NCBI RefSeq assembly: GCF_000517085.1
Contig: NZ_KI912107.1
Coordinates: 194,425-258,424 of the forward strand
Reading direction: 5' to 3'
Length of the DNA: 64,000 bases
From: Saccharicrinis fermentans DSM 9555 = JCM 21142
Lineage (GTDB): Bacteria; Bacteroidota; Bacteroidia; Bacteroidales; Marinilabiliaceae
Part shown: positions 55,772-64,000 of the stretch, one piece after another
Numbering within the stretch: position 1 is the stretch's first letter
Layout of the letters: every line of letters starts with the position of its first letter
Translations under genes and position numbers: made by a program
Notes under the pieces: generated by a model
What the model saw: the letters and a program-made list of their open reading frames with translations, nothing else
What the model was told of the DNA's origin: nothing
The model's database searches: none

Positions 55772-56791
55772 ATGAGAAATAAATGGAATTTTACAGTAGA
55801 TAACAATATCAATCGAGTTGTTATAAAATCAATAAGTTCTGATAAATTTAATAATACACGGTTGATGAAAATGTTGGATATGATTAATAAAGCAGTTGCT
55901 TCGGTGGTGCCATATTTCCCTAAAAAGTTCATATGGATGTTTTCTAAGAAATATATAGCAGGTGTTACTGTGCAAGATGCCATTAGTGTCTCTCGAAGCT
56001 TAAATATGCACGGAGTTAGTGTTACGGTAGATTTGCTGGGCGAATTTATTCATAACATGGAGCAAGCTAGTTTTAATCGCGATGAATATCTGAAAATTAT
56101 TGAAGCATTTGAAAGTGCGCAAGTGGACGGTACTTATTCGCTAAAACCAACGAGCTTTGGATTGTTGATTGACCCAGAAGAGTGCTATCAAAATATTAGA
56201 ATGATCGTGTCTTTGGCGTCGAAATATGGCAGTTTTGTGCGGATAGATATGGAAGATTCCAAATGTGTTGACTTGGAGTTGACTTTATACAAGCGCTTAA
56301 AGCACGAGTTTCCTAATCGTGTAGGGTTGGTATTGCAGGCCTATTTAAAAAGAACAGCCGATGATGTGGATGCGATGCTCAAATTGCATACCCCCGATTC
56401 TCCTTTGAATTTTAGATTGTGTAAAGGTATTTACAATGAGTCTGAAGAGATCGCATATAAGCAAGGGTCGATTATCAACGAAAATTATCTTAAACTGTTG
56501 GAAAAGATGCTTTATAGAGGTGTATATGTGGGTATCGCAACGCATGATGTAGCTTTGGTGGAAGGCGCCCGAAAGTTAATTAAAAAGTATCAGGTGCCTA
56601 AGGATATGTATGAGTTTCAAATGTTGTATGGTGTTGCTCCTGAATTGCGAAACAAAATAGTGGGAGATGGGAATAAAATGCGTGTGTATGTTCCCTATGG
56701 TGAAGATTGGTTTGGTTACTCAACGCGGCGACTCAAAGAGAATCCTAAAATGGCCCAACACATTATTAAATCAATTTTTGTAAAAGGTTAG
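55772..56791 (+). CDS. Proline dehydrogenase family protein
   Basis: 339 residues, TIM-barrel PRODH fold oxidising proline to pyrroline-5-carboxylate with FAD. Recognisable regions: VTVDLLGEF near the N-terminus, KPTSFGLLID, FVRIDMEDS, VGLVLQAYLKRTADD, RLCKGIYNE and ATHDVALVEGA, plus a C-terminal RVYVPYGEDWFGYSTRRL substrate-binding segment. Monofunctional, without an aldehyde dehydrogenase domain. The start could be the Met at about residue 33 instead. A strong terminator follows. Confidence 0.9.
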   Translation: MRNKWNFTVDNNINRVVIKSISSDKFNNTRLMKMLDMINKAVASVVPYFPKKFIWMFSKKYIAGVTVQDAISVSRSLNMHGVSVTVDLLGEFIHNMEQASFNRDEYLKIIEAFESAQVDGTYSLKPTSFGLLIDPEECYQNIRMIVSLASKYGSFVRIDMEDSKCVDLELTLYKRLKHEFPNRVGLVLQAYLKRTADDVDAMLKLHTPDSPLNFRLCKGIYNESEEIAYKQGSIINENYLKLLEKMLYRGVYVGIATHDVALVEGARKLIKKYQVPKDMYEFQMLYGVAPELRNKIVGDGNKMRVYVPYGEDWFGYSTRRLKENPKMAQHIIKSIFVKG

Positions 56792-56815
56792 GTTAATATA
56801 TTGGTTATGTTTGTA

Positions 56816-56852
56816 AGAGGGTAAGGCCGGGGAAGGCCTTACCCTCTTTTTT
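56816..56852. terminator. Strong terminator after the proline dehydrogenase gene
   Basis: A perfect 13-bp stem (AGAGGGTAAGGCC with GGCCTTACCCTCT, 6-base loop) followed by TTTTTT on the plus strand. It is directly next to the 3' end of the convergent gene, so it may serve both. Confidence 0.9.
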
Positions 56853-59640
56853 AGTGGATACTGATTTTTTGAGTATTTACTTGGTGATCTTGTTGAATCT
56901 GAACCAGATATACTCCAGTGCTCGATCCCGTGAGGTCAAAGACGTATGTGTTGAGTTCTTCCTTCGAATGAACTTTTTTGTTGAAGACGATTTCTCCATT
57001 GCTGTTGAAAATGGATATTAAGATCGGACTGTTTGAATTATTGTTTGTTTGTATGTTAAATAGGCCGTCGCTTGGATTGGGGTAAATGGTAAATGATGTG
57101 TTGTTTTTATCTGTGGTATCTGGATACACTTCTGTACTGGTAGTTGGTTTACCAACAAATATTCCTCTGCCATGGGTGGCAACTACTACTTTGCCGTCCA
57201 AGTCGCTTGTTTTTATCATATTGCATACCACATTTCCTAAGCTATTTGCGGAAACATTTTCCCATACTGTAGAAATACCATTGAGGATGGATGTTTTGTA
57301 GACGCCAATGCTGGTGGAGATGAAATATGTTTTTTCACTGTTCCAATTTAAAATAGCAGCGCTTCTAACCGAAACGTCAGATGTTGTTGGTTCACTGGAA
57401 ATAGCTGAATAATTGAGGTTGCCGTCAATTTGTGTGAAATGACCACCTCCATCAATAGAGTGAAAGATGCTGGGTACATTGTAGTTAGAGAATATGACAA
57501 TAATTTCGTTGGCGTCTGATGGGTTGATGGCTATGTAATTGGGGTAGGAGCCAGAGGTGGCTTCTGTAATGGATATATCCTGTCTTACCATGCTGGCTTC
57601 GCTACTAGTGCTGTTTTCGACTTTGTAGAGGAGGGGATCGCTTGATTGTGAGTAGGCTGCGTAATACAATATGTTGGCTGGAGTTGAGGAAACGGCCATG
57701 GCAGTGATGGTATAATTGGGCGTTTCCAGTACTGTGGGAGCAGCCCATCCTAACATGGTAGAATTCTCAAAATCAGGAATGTCCTCGATAGCTGTGTTAA
57801 TCCATAGTTTTTCTCCGGCTGCATAATACATCACTTCCTGGTTATTGGGGTTGATGATAAATGGATTAATAAATAATTGTCCGCTTGCATCGGATGGAGA
57901 TACTACTGACCAGTTTGAGTTTTCACTGCTTAAATATGGACTTAAAGGGCGATTTTGTTCATTGTATCCTGTGCGGATTACAACTCCATTCTGAGATGAA
58001 ACATAGGCGTAATTTGTACCTAAGTAACAAAAACCTCCATCTCCACTGCTGATATCTACCGAGCTGGAGGTGGAAGAGTTATAAGTAAATACGGGTGTTC
58101 CGTTATCTTGAGTTCCTCCAATATAACGATTGTCATTGGCCTTACTAATGTCTGCAATGGTATAGAATTGGGTGACATTATATCCATTGTTTTTATCTAT
58201 CCAAGGCATGAATGTGCTGGATGTGGTGTTCTGGGTAATGTCTGCTACATAGCTTAGTCCTCCATCGTGTCCACTCCAAACAGCATCGTTGTTGTTGGGA
58301 TCAAAAATAGTTACATGGCAATCCGGATGATGATTGTGGTATTGACTGCTACTGCCATCGGTTTCGTACCCACCAATCCATGCATAATACTTATCCGGTT
58401 TGGTGGCAAATCCGTCGTCAGATCTAAATAAACAAGTGTTGCCTATTATAATGAAGTTTTCATCATCTGGCTTTATGGAAAGGGTCATGTTGTAATTGGC
58501 TTGAGGTCCCAGTCGACCATTATTGTCGTTGTAGTCCGGTAGATTGGCAGTACGATCTATTAACTTGCTGTTGGTGAGGTCTACTTTGTGAAAAGACACG
58601 TTGTCTTCATCAATATTGGTAAATACATAGCCTACGTTAGGATTAGATGGAGCAATGCGTATTATACTTCTTTCATGGGTAGTGGGGAATGAACTTGCGT
58701 TTGGGTCAATCGGAGAGAAGTTGCTTTCATTATACTTTTTATAGTATACCCCGGGTGCATTTGTGGGTGTGGCATCGTCATTAAAGTTAGCCTGAGATAA
58801 TACGGCTAGTATATTACCCTGTGCGTCTATGTCAAAATCACTATAGGTATGATTGTTAAAGTCGCCAAGCAGACTGTTGAGTGAATATGTGCCTTCTGAC
58901 TCGGATAGTCGTATTAGTCCATAACTATGAGCGGCCAAAATGACATCGCCACTATTGGGATCAACTTTTATTTTAGATATATAATCAGAAATATGGTCCC
59001 ATTGGAATGGATTGTTGCTGTCTCCATATATAATTTTCCAGCTCTCACCATTATCTGTCGATTTGTAGATGCCAAAGCCACTATAGGCTGTGTTTGATAT
59101 ATTAGCAGAGTTACCGTTGAATTCTCCACTGGCATAGTACCAGATATCCTGCATGCCGACCCGTGTATCCTGACATAAGGTGGTAACCGAATAGGTTTCT
59201 TCGGGTGAATTTTTTAATTGCCATGTCTGTCCTTGATCTGTCGATTTCCAGATGCCCCCAGAAACACCGCCTGCAATAATTATATTTGAGTTTCGGCCGT
59301 CAATACCCAGAGCCCGTGTTCTACCACCTACATCGTTAGGCCCTGCTTCATGCCATTCATATGTTTGGTTACCACTCTTTAAGGTGCTCTTAGGAAGTGA
59401 GGCATATAATGCTAGTTCCTTAGTCCTAATACCATCTGGTATTTGATTAAGAGCCGGATCCCTGAGCATGTTAAAAACATACGTTTCTCTGCTCTTGATG
59501 GTTTGTGCCGCCGCCTTTGGAGAGTGTGATGATCGTATCTTGGGAGGATTTGATGGTTTATGGGGTAAATAATGGTGTTTTATTACCAGTGAAGTAATAA
59601 TTGTTAAAATGGCTATGGAAAATAGAACTCTGTATCTCAT
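56851..59640 (-). CDS. BNR/sialidase-type propeller protein with T9SS type A domain
   Basis: 929 residues. Signal segment, then a BNR/VPS10-like beta-propeller with Asp-box-like blades (GGIWKSTDQGQTWQLKN, GIYKSTDNGESWKIIYGD, HSIDGGGHF), and a T9SS type A sorting domain (FTIYPNPSDGLFNI ... TGVYLVQIQQDHQV). A secreted protein that could bind or hydrolyse glycans, but no catalytic sialidase residues can be confirmed. It follows a small lipoprotein gene by 19 bp. Confidence 0.85.
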   Translation of the reverse strand: MRYRVLFSIAILTIITSLVIKHHYLPHKPSNPPKIRSSHSPKAAAQTIKSRETYVFNMLRDPALNQIPDGIRTKELALYASLPKSTLKSGNQTYEWHEAGPNDVGGRTRALGIDGRNSNIIIAGGVSGGIWKSTDQGQTWQLKNSPEETYSVTTLCQDTRVGMQDIWYYASGEFNGNSANISNTAYSGFGIYKSTDNGESWKIIYGDSNNPFQWDHISDYISKIKVDPNSGDVILAAHSYGLIRLSESEGTYSLNSLLGDFNNHTYSDFDIDAQGNILAVLSQANFNDDATPTNAPGVYYKKYNESNFSPIDPNASSFPTTHERSIIRIAPSNPNVGYVFTNIDEDNVSFHKVDLTNSKLIDRTANLPDYNDNNGRLGPQANYNMTLSIKPDDENFIIIGNTCLFRSDDGFATKPDKYYAWIGGYETDGSSSQYHNHHPDCHVTIFDPNNNDAVWSGHDGGLSYVADITQNTTSSTFMPWIDKNNGYNVTQFYTIADISKANDNRYIGGTQDNGTPVFTYNSSTSSSVDISSGDGGFCYLGTNYAYVSSQNGVVIRTGYNEQNRPLSPYLSSENSNWSVVSPSDASGQLFINPFIINPNNQEVMYYAAGEKLWINTAIEDIPDFENSTMLGWAAPTVLETPNYTITAMAVSSTPANILYYAAYSQSSDPLLYKVENSTSSEASMVRQDISITEATSGSYPNYIAINPSDANEIIVIFSNYNVPSIFHSIDGGGHFTQIDGNLNYSAISSEPTTSDVSVRSAAILNWNSEKTYFISTSIGVYKTSILNGISTVWENVSANSLGNVVCNMIKTSDLDGKVVVATHGRGIFVGKPTTSTEVYPDTTDKNNTSFTIYPNPSDGLFNIQTNNNSNSPILISIFNSNGEIVFNKKVHSKEELNTYVFDLTGSSTGVYLVQIQQDHQVNTQKISIH

Positions 59641-59659
59641 GTGTTTAAATGATATTGTG

Positions 59660-60055
59660 CTATTCTTTAATTAATTTAAAATTCCAGATTATCGCATGGG
59701 CCTGGTTGGCCACTTTGCTAATTAAGATGCCATCCACTTTTTCGAGGAGCGGTGGTTTGTCGTTCAAAAACTTGTGAATGGATATTTTTTCTCCCCTGGA
59801 AATCACAGGTGCAGAATTACCTCGCATCAAGATGGAGTCGATGATAAAATATTCAGATCCCTTCTTTTTTATTAAATGACCGCTTACCATTGTTTCGTTA
59901 TGTCCAATGGTATTAGATTTTATTTGAGGGACCGGATAGGTGGAAGTTGCATTTGATGGGGCGGTTTGATCCATTGTTTTACAGCTAATGAGCATTGATG
60001 TTATCATTAGGGTGTTAAGTACAGCGAACCAACATGTATTTTTCATAGGAGACAT
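59660..60055 (-). CDS. Small lipoprotein
   Basis: 131 residues (128 from the internal ATG at 60046). Lipoprotein signal MKNTCWFAVLNTLMITSMLISC, then a beta-rich domain (SNTIGHNETMVSGHLIKKKGSEYFIIDSILMRGNSAPVISRGEKISIH). Family not recognised. It is upstream of and close to the BNR protein gene, presumably the same operon. Confidence 0.65.
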   Translation of the reverse strand: MSPMKNTCWFAVLNTLMITSMLISCKTMDQTAPSNATSTYPVPQIKSNTIGHNETMVSGHLIKKKGSEYFIIDSILMRGNSAPVISRGEKISIHKFLNDKPPLLEKVDGILISKVANQAHAIIWNFKLIKE

Positions 60056-60338
60056 ATCATATTAAAGGATCATTCAAGTGTTTTGTTTGCTTATCAGTAG
60101 ATATTGTTTGTTCATCTGTTTAAATTTATTTTTCAATGGTCAGATGCAACTCCCGAATAAATTTCGTATTCATCAAATTTTATATTCAAAGGCTTTCGTG
60201 AATGCCATGTGTTTTATTGCCCTGTTTGCAAATGAATTGATTGAATTTACATGCTTGTTTCATATATTATATGGTATTAGGTAAAAAAAGGTACGAAACA
60301 AAATAAGTCTTACGTTGATATTTTAACTTGGTTTCAAT

Positions 60339-61640
60339 TTATTTCAGTAAAGAAAAAACGGCTCGTTGAGCCCATATGCTTTGAGAGACGCTACGTGATA
60401 ACATAAATAGTAACATAGACAACCACAATGCATGTAGGCCTATGGTTCCAACGAGCAAATAATAAGGTACAAAAAAGAAAAGTATCGATGAAATTAGCAT
60501 GGTGTTTCTCATGGCTTTGGAGGCTGTGGCTCCGATGTAAATGCCATCCCATATGTAAGAGGCAAAGCTGGCTATTGGGATAAAAATAAGCCAAATGAGA
60601 TATTGAGATGCTTCATTTATGACCATTTCTTTGTCTGTAAAAAAGTGTAGCATTTGTTTACCTGCAAATAAATATACCAAGGTAAAGGATAGCCCGAAAA
60701 ATGTACCCCAGTAAAAAAGTTTTCTGGAGGCTTCTTTTAGTTTTTTCTTGTTATGGGCACCAAAGTATTTGCCAACAATAGCTTCTGCTGCATATGCAAA
60801 GCCATCTAAGAAATATGAAAATAAAAAGAGAAATTGTAATAATGCACTGTTGGCAGCCAGGGCAATGTCGCCAAAACCCGCAGATTTTGATGTAAAGAAA
60901 GTAAATACGGATATAACACACCAAGTTCTGATAAATATATCACTGCTCACATGTAAAAAGTCTTTCAAGTGTTTGGTGACTAGTATGGCCTTTATGTTCA
61001 AATAATGCAGGGTGTTTTTGTATTTTTTTAAAAATAGAATAAGTGCTAAAACGAGACCGAAGTATTGTGCAATTACAGAACCCATAGCAACGCCGCGTTC
61101 CTCCATTCCAAACTCACGCACCAGTAAAAAACTGCATCCGATATTTATTATATTAATCAATACAGAGATAAGCATTGGATACAAGGCATTTTGCATTCCT
61201 AAGAACCAGCCATTGATCACCATTAGAGAAATGGCTGCTGGAGCAGCCCAAATTCTTACGTAATAATAATTGCGAGCCAATTCTTTTACATCCGCAGAGC
61301 CTTCTAATAACCAAAAACTTAGTCTTTCCAGACTCGACTGAAAGAGAAGCAAGATTAAACTGCCGGTGAGTGCGATTAACATACCCCGGAATAATACCAT
61401 GGCCATTTCCTGATGGTTCTTTTTTCCGTAGGCTTGTGCAGCTATACCGCTGATACTCATTCTTAAGAAAGCAAATCCCCAATACACAAAATTGAAGATG
61501 ACTCCTCCTAAAGCTACTGCTCCCATAAATATTTCCGAATCCAAATACCCCATTAGGTGTAAGTCAACCATACTTAGCAGAGGAACCGTTAAGTTGCTTA
61601 AGATATTGGGAACAGATAATTTTAAGATGTCTTTGTGCAC
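60339..61640 (-). CDS. MATE-family efflux transporter
   Basis: 433 residues starting at GTG 61640 (an in-frame stop lies directly upstream). Twelve predicted membrane helices in two MATE half-repeats; N-terminal LSVPNILSNLTVPLLSMVDLHLMGYL and FMGAVALGGVIFNFVYWGFAFLRM match the DinF-type subfamily. A cation-coupled exporter of small toxic or metabolic compounds. Monocistronic. Confidence 0.93.
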   Translation of the reverse strand: MHKDILKLSVPNILSNLTVPLLSMVDLHLMGYLDSEIFMGAVALGGVIFNFVYWGFAFLRMSISGIAAQAYGKKNHQEMAMVLFRGMLIALTGSLILLLFQSSLERLSFWLLEGSADVKELARNYYYVRIWAAPAAISLMVINGWFLGMQNALYPMLISVLINIINIGCSFLLVREFGMEERGVAMGSVIAQYFGLVLALILFLKKYKNTLHYLNIKAILVTKHLKDFLHVSSDIFIRTWCVISVFTFFTSKSAGFGDIALAANSALLQFLFLFSYFLDGFAYAAEAIVGKYFGAHNKKKLKEASRKLFYWGTFFGLSFTLVYLFAGKQMLHFFTDKEMVINEASQYLIWLIFIPIASFASYIWDGIYIGATASKAMRNTMLISSILFFFVPYYLLVGTIGLHALWLSMLLFMLSRSVSQSIWAQRAVFSLLK

Positions 61641-61822
61641 TGTTTATGATTTACGATGATAGAATGATGAAACAAGCCTTAAGAATTTGCTTCTTACACA
61701 AGTAGACAAATTAGCCTGATAAGCTCCACATGGCCATTGTGTAATAAACTTAAATATATAATAATGTTTTGTATACCTTAATGTGCCTATTTGCCAACTA
61801 TAACCTGAGTAAGTAGGTTTGT

Positions 61823-61849
61823 TTTATTTATTTATTTATTTATTTATTT
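61823..61849. repeat. (TTTA)6 microsatellite
   Basis: Six full TTTA units plus TTT in the divergent gap between the MATE gene and sod. Length could vary by slippage. The rest of 61641-61960 shows nothing else. Confidence 0.8.
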
Positions 61850-61960
61850 CTGGCGAAGATAATATTTTTAATATTTCTGTAAACATTTTGAGTGGAGTGA
61901 TGTTCTATTGTTGATTCTATCAATACGGAAAAAAAGATGAAAAAATCTTATTTGATTGTT

Positions 61961-61990
61961 TTGATTTAATCTAAATAAAAAATAAATTTG
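61961..61990 (+). promoter_or_regulatory. Predicted superoxide dismutase promoter
   Basis: TTG at 61961-61963, 19 bp spacer, TAAATTTG at 61983-61990. The ATG is at 62017. Confidence 0.6.
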
Positions 61991-62016
61991 TATCACATTC
62001 ATAACCAAAAAGAATT

Positions 62017-62619
62017 ATGGCATTTGAATTACCAAAACTTAATTACAATTACGATGCTTTAGAGCCACATATTGATGCACGCACCATGGAGATTCATCAT
62101 ACGAAGCACCATGCTGGATATACTAATAATCTAAATGCTGCTATAGAGGGAACTGATTTGGCCGCATTATCTATTGAAGATATATTAAAGAATGTTTCAA
62201 AGCATTCTATGGCTGTAAGAAATAATGGAGGTGGTTTTTATAATCACGATTTATTTTGGAAGGTGATGTCTCCCAAAGGAGGAGGGATGCCATCAGGCGA
62301 TTTATTTCAGGCAGTAGTGAAAAATTTTGGCTCGTTTGAGGCATTTAAAGAGCAGTTTTCAAAAGCTGCAGCTACCCGATTTGGTTCAGGATGGGCATGG
62401 TTGGTAAAAAAAGAAGATGGAAGTTTAGTGGTGAGTTCCACAGCGAATCAAGATAATCCTTTGATGGATGTTGCTGAAGTAAAAGGAACGCCAATTTTAG
62501 GCTTAGATGTTTGGGAACATGCATATTATTTAAAATATCAAAATTTGCGTCCCAACTATATCAATGCATTTTGGAATGTAGTTGATTGGGATGAAGTTTC
62601 AAAACGATTAATAGGTTAG
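62017..62619 (+). CDS. sodB: Fe/Mn superoxide dismutase
   Basis: 200 residues, typical length. Metal ligands are H27 ([10 protein letters not shown]), H77 region ([11 protein letters not shown]), D164 and H168 ([11 protein letters not shown]). Dismutates superoxide in the cytoplasm. Iron or manganese preference cannot be decided from the sequence alone; the Gln/His position was not resolved. Canonical promoter upstream. Confidence 0.95.
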   Translation: MAFELPKLNYNYDALEPHIDARTMEIHHTKHHAGYTNNLNAAIEGTDLAALSIEDILKNVSKHSMAVRNNGGGFYNHDLFWKVMSPKGGGMPSGDLFQAVVKNFGSFEAFKEQFSKAAATRFGSGWAWLVKKEDGSLVVSSTANQDNPLMDVAEVKGTPILGLDVWEHAYYLKYQNLRPNYINAFWNVVDWDEVSKRLIG

Positions 62620-62643
62620 TTTGTTTATTTTGTCTGGGTAATG

Positions 62644-62672
62644 TGGGGTGTCTGTTTTTAATGGGCACCCCA
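62644..62672 (+). terminator. Probable sod terminator
   Basis: A 9-bp stem with one G-U pair (TGGGGTGTC with GGCACCCCA), 24 bp after the sod stop. Only a weak U-tract. Confidence 0.45.
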
Positions 62673-62679
62673 TTGTACT

Positions 62680-62781
62680 TTATTGGCTGGATAGAATTCT
62701 TTTGGCATTTTTCAGTGCTACGTTTTTGTTGCCTTCCCGCATCGTCATTTCCACAAAGGGCGTTACAGTATGTTTTTTAGG
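62680..62781 (-). pseudogene. C-terminal fragment of a gene cut by the IS
   Basis: On the minus strand the frame ends ...HTVTPFVEMTMREG then NKNVALKNAKRILSSQ and TAA at 62680-62682. It has protein-like composition and runs into the left end of the ISAon1-type element. Family not recognised. The frame also stays open into the element by chance. Confidence 0.4.
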
Positions 62782-62852
62782 ATCACGCAAAAAAGTTGGG
62801 TCTGTTAAAAAAAAGTATTTGTTTAGCTGTTAAATAGAAACGGATTTAATAA

Positions 62853-63242
62853 ATTGAGAAAGAAGAACTATCATCGGAGCTACTGGCTCTATTCTTACCA
62901 GAAGGGATATTAGATTATTTCCAGATCGTATCTTATAGAAAATCTTCAAGCGTAAAGCATATTTACGATAAACAGTTGGAATTAACACTTGAAGAAAAAG
63001 ACATTATACCATCAGAATACCAATCTTATCCCTATAGGTCGAGTGGCTTTATGGAAGCTCGTTATATTGATAATTATCCTATTCGTAATATGCTAGTAAA
63101 GCTAAAGGTAAGGCGACGACGTTGGGAGATTACCATTAATAGTAAAAAGAAACAAGTAAGCCGTAATTGGGAAGTAATAGCGCAGGGTACTCGAATGAGC
63201 GAAGAGTATGCTGCTTTTTTAAAAGAAATTAGTCGATTCTAA
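62853..63242 (+). pseudogene. ISAon1-type transposase N-region
   Basis: About 129 codons reading EKEELSSELLALFLPEGILDYFQIVSY ... RRRRWEITI ... TRMSEEYAAFLKEISRF. This is the standard N-terminal region of ISAon1-type transposases. No ATG precedes the first conserved residues (the frame starts right after TAATAA with ATT); the ORF beginning at ATG 62976 is shorter. The next frame starts by -1/+1 shift at about 63226-63280. Confidence 0.75.
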
Positions 63243-63279
63243 TGCTATAAGCTGTCGGAGTCTTGAAGTTTATCTGGGC

Positions 63280-63807
63280 GTGAATGGTCGTAACTTTCAG
63301 CGCCAGTACAAGAATAAGCTGAGTGGTTATACTGATTGGAACCAACTGGAGCATGCCGAAGATTATCTGGTATATCCCAAAAATATTGGCTATTCTTTAT
63401 TAATAGACGAAACAGCGCTATCTAATGGAGAATTATATACAATCCTTACCAATAAAGCCAAGAGAGGAAAAAAGGGATCCATAGTGGGGATCTTTAAAGG
63501 AACGCATGCCGCGGATATTATCAAATTGATTAAAGAAAATTTCACTGATGAGCAACGGCGTATAGTTAAGGAAGTGACGTTAGATATGGCAAATAGCATG
63601 AGCCAAATTGTTAAAAAATGTTTTTCAAAGGCTACCAGGATAATCGACCGTTTTCATGTTCAGAACATCATTAATTTCTTCGATAACAGAAGTACCAATG
63701 CTGCAGCAGAATCTTTCAATGCAAAAGTAAAGGATTTCAGAAGGCAATTCAGAGGTGTTGTTGATGTGAAATTCTTCTTATTCAGATTAACAAAAATATT
63801 TGCATGA
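63280..63807 (+). pseudogene. ISAon1-type transposase with internal deletion
   Basis: 175 residues from GTG 63280; the frame already opens near 63226 and gives DSNAISCRSLEVYLGVNGRNFQ. DDE-transposase segments IDETALSNGELYTILTNKA, KEVTLDMANSM and DRFHVQ are present, but DRFHVQ is followed directly by NIINFFDNRSTNAAAESFN. About 130 residues found in the fragment at 48118 and in other family members are missing, including the last catalytic region. Not functional. Confidence 0.85.
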
Positions 63808-63857
63808 CAACTACAAACAACATTTACACCCAACTTTTGGCACTGATACTTTGAAGA

Positions 63858-64000
63858 TAATAGTTTGTAATTAAATATGTTGATATTAGATTTCAATAAT
63901 AATTTCAAGTATAACGAAAGTCTTTACAACTTATCCATAACCATATTTCGTAATTCTCAATAAATTAGTAATTCTCATTTAAACACACAACAATCAGTAA
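63858..64000 (-). repeat. Inverted copy of the repeat-island tail, cut by the window end
   Basis: On the minus strand it reads as the AT-rich tail that follows core R at 46500-46620 and 47930-48070 (GTTTAAATGAGAATTACT, TTATGGATAAGTTGTAAAG). It directly follows the transposase element, as at 48077, and the core R sequence would be expected just outside the window. Confidence 0.65.

Larger units (their letters stand above)
62782..63847 (+). mobile_element. ISAon1-type element with internal deletion
   Basis: About 1066 bp. Left end ATCACGCAAAAAAGTTGGGT; right end (read from the opposite strand) ATCAGTGCCAAAAGTTGGGT. They match as imperfect inverted repeats, sharing AAAAGTTGGGT. Two coding frames (62853-63242 and 63280-63807) have the N-region and transposase organisation. 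The transposase has an in-frame deletion, so it is not expected to transpose by itself. No clear target duplication was seen. Confidence 0.8.

Noticed and set aside
62648-62833. 61-codon open frame (plus)
   Set aside because: It spans the sod terminator, a minus-strand gene fragment and the IS left end, so it is chance.
62782-63847. Programmed frameshift as the cause of the broken transposase
   Set aside because: Frame change between the two frames is normal for this family; the real defect is the internal deletion after DRFHVQ.
63660-63908. 82-codon open frame (minus)
   Set aside because: Antisense of the transposase end.

Overview
The window looks like a chromosomal segment of an AT-rich member of the Bacteroidota, probably class Bacteroidia and perhaps order Marinilabiliales. 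Four things point there. It carries type IX secretion (T9SS) cargo with C-terminal sorting domains and a PorP/SprF-type outer-membrane protein. Outer-membrane barrel receptors have a CarboxypepD-like N-terminus. Several promoters fit the Bacteroidota pattern TTG-N19/22-TAnnTTTG. The transposase remnants are ISAon1-like. Genus-level assignment is inference; there is no rRNA or species marker in the window.

Layout. 0.6-4 kb: two thioredoxins, CCA-adding enzyme and a TrmH-type RNA methyltransferase. 4.2-8.1 kb: exported endonuclease/exonuclease/phosphatase-fold protein overlapping a beta-helix lipoprotein, then an AI-2E-type transporter. 8.2-16 kb: a 1749-residue T9SS-secreted M4 metalloprotease and an outer-membrane beta-barrel receptor. 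16-18.7 kb: LysR regulator, YeiH-type and TauE-type exporters (probably sulfite/sulfonate). 19.4-21.3 kb: dnaK. 21.5-23.9 kb: membrane protein, winged-helix regulator and DUF4173 protein sharing a duplicated dyad operator. 24-26.4 kb: ArsR regulator, ArsP/DUF318 permease, small membrane protein and MerT-like protein with two matching operator sites. 26.5-46.3 kb: mainly housekeeping genes (panB, RluA-type pseudouridine synthase, cdd, fmt, dihydroorotate dehydrogenase-like, anmK, ribBA, LptF/G permease, PAP2, recQ) mixed with envelope proteins, including an unrecognised 713-residue exported coiled-coil protein. 46.4-48.5 kb: a non-coding repeat island ending in a transposase fragment. 48.5-48.9 kb: three identical tRNA-Lys(TTT) genes. 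49.3-59.7 kb: hsp20, a PorP/SprF protein paired with a 1478-residue PKD-repeat type B T9SS protein, proline dehydrogenase, and a BNR/propeller T9SS type A protein with a small lipoprotein. 60.3-62.6 kb: MATE transporter and Fe/Mn superoxide dismutase. 62.8-63.85 kb: an internally deleted ISAon1-type element, followed by another copy of the repeat-island sequence running off the window end.

How it fits together. Most of the window is core metabolism and envelope biology. Accessory signal is concentrated in small non-coding repeats (two MITE-like families, a GC-rich core repeat, a palindrome-like repeat), in broken ISAon1 copies and in two gene stubs next to them (about 19.0 and 62.7 kb). Transposase 3' ends plus repeat tails at 47.9-48.5 and 63.6-64.0 kb are inverted relative to each other and bracket about 15 kb. 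I did not find a CRISPR array, a prophage, or a clear new defence system. The best candidates for undescribed biology are the small regulatory circuits with duplicated operators (about 22.9/23.9 kb and 26.0/26.5 kb), the MITE families and the orphan 713-residue protein.
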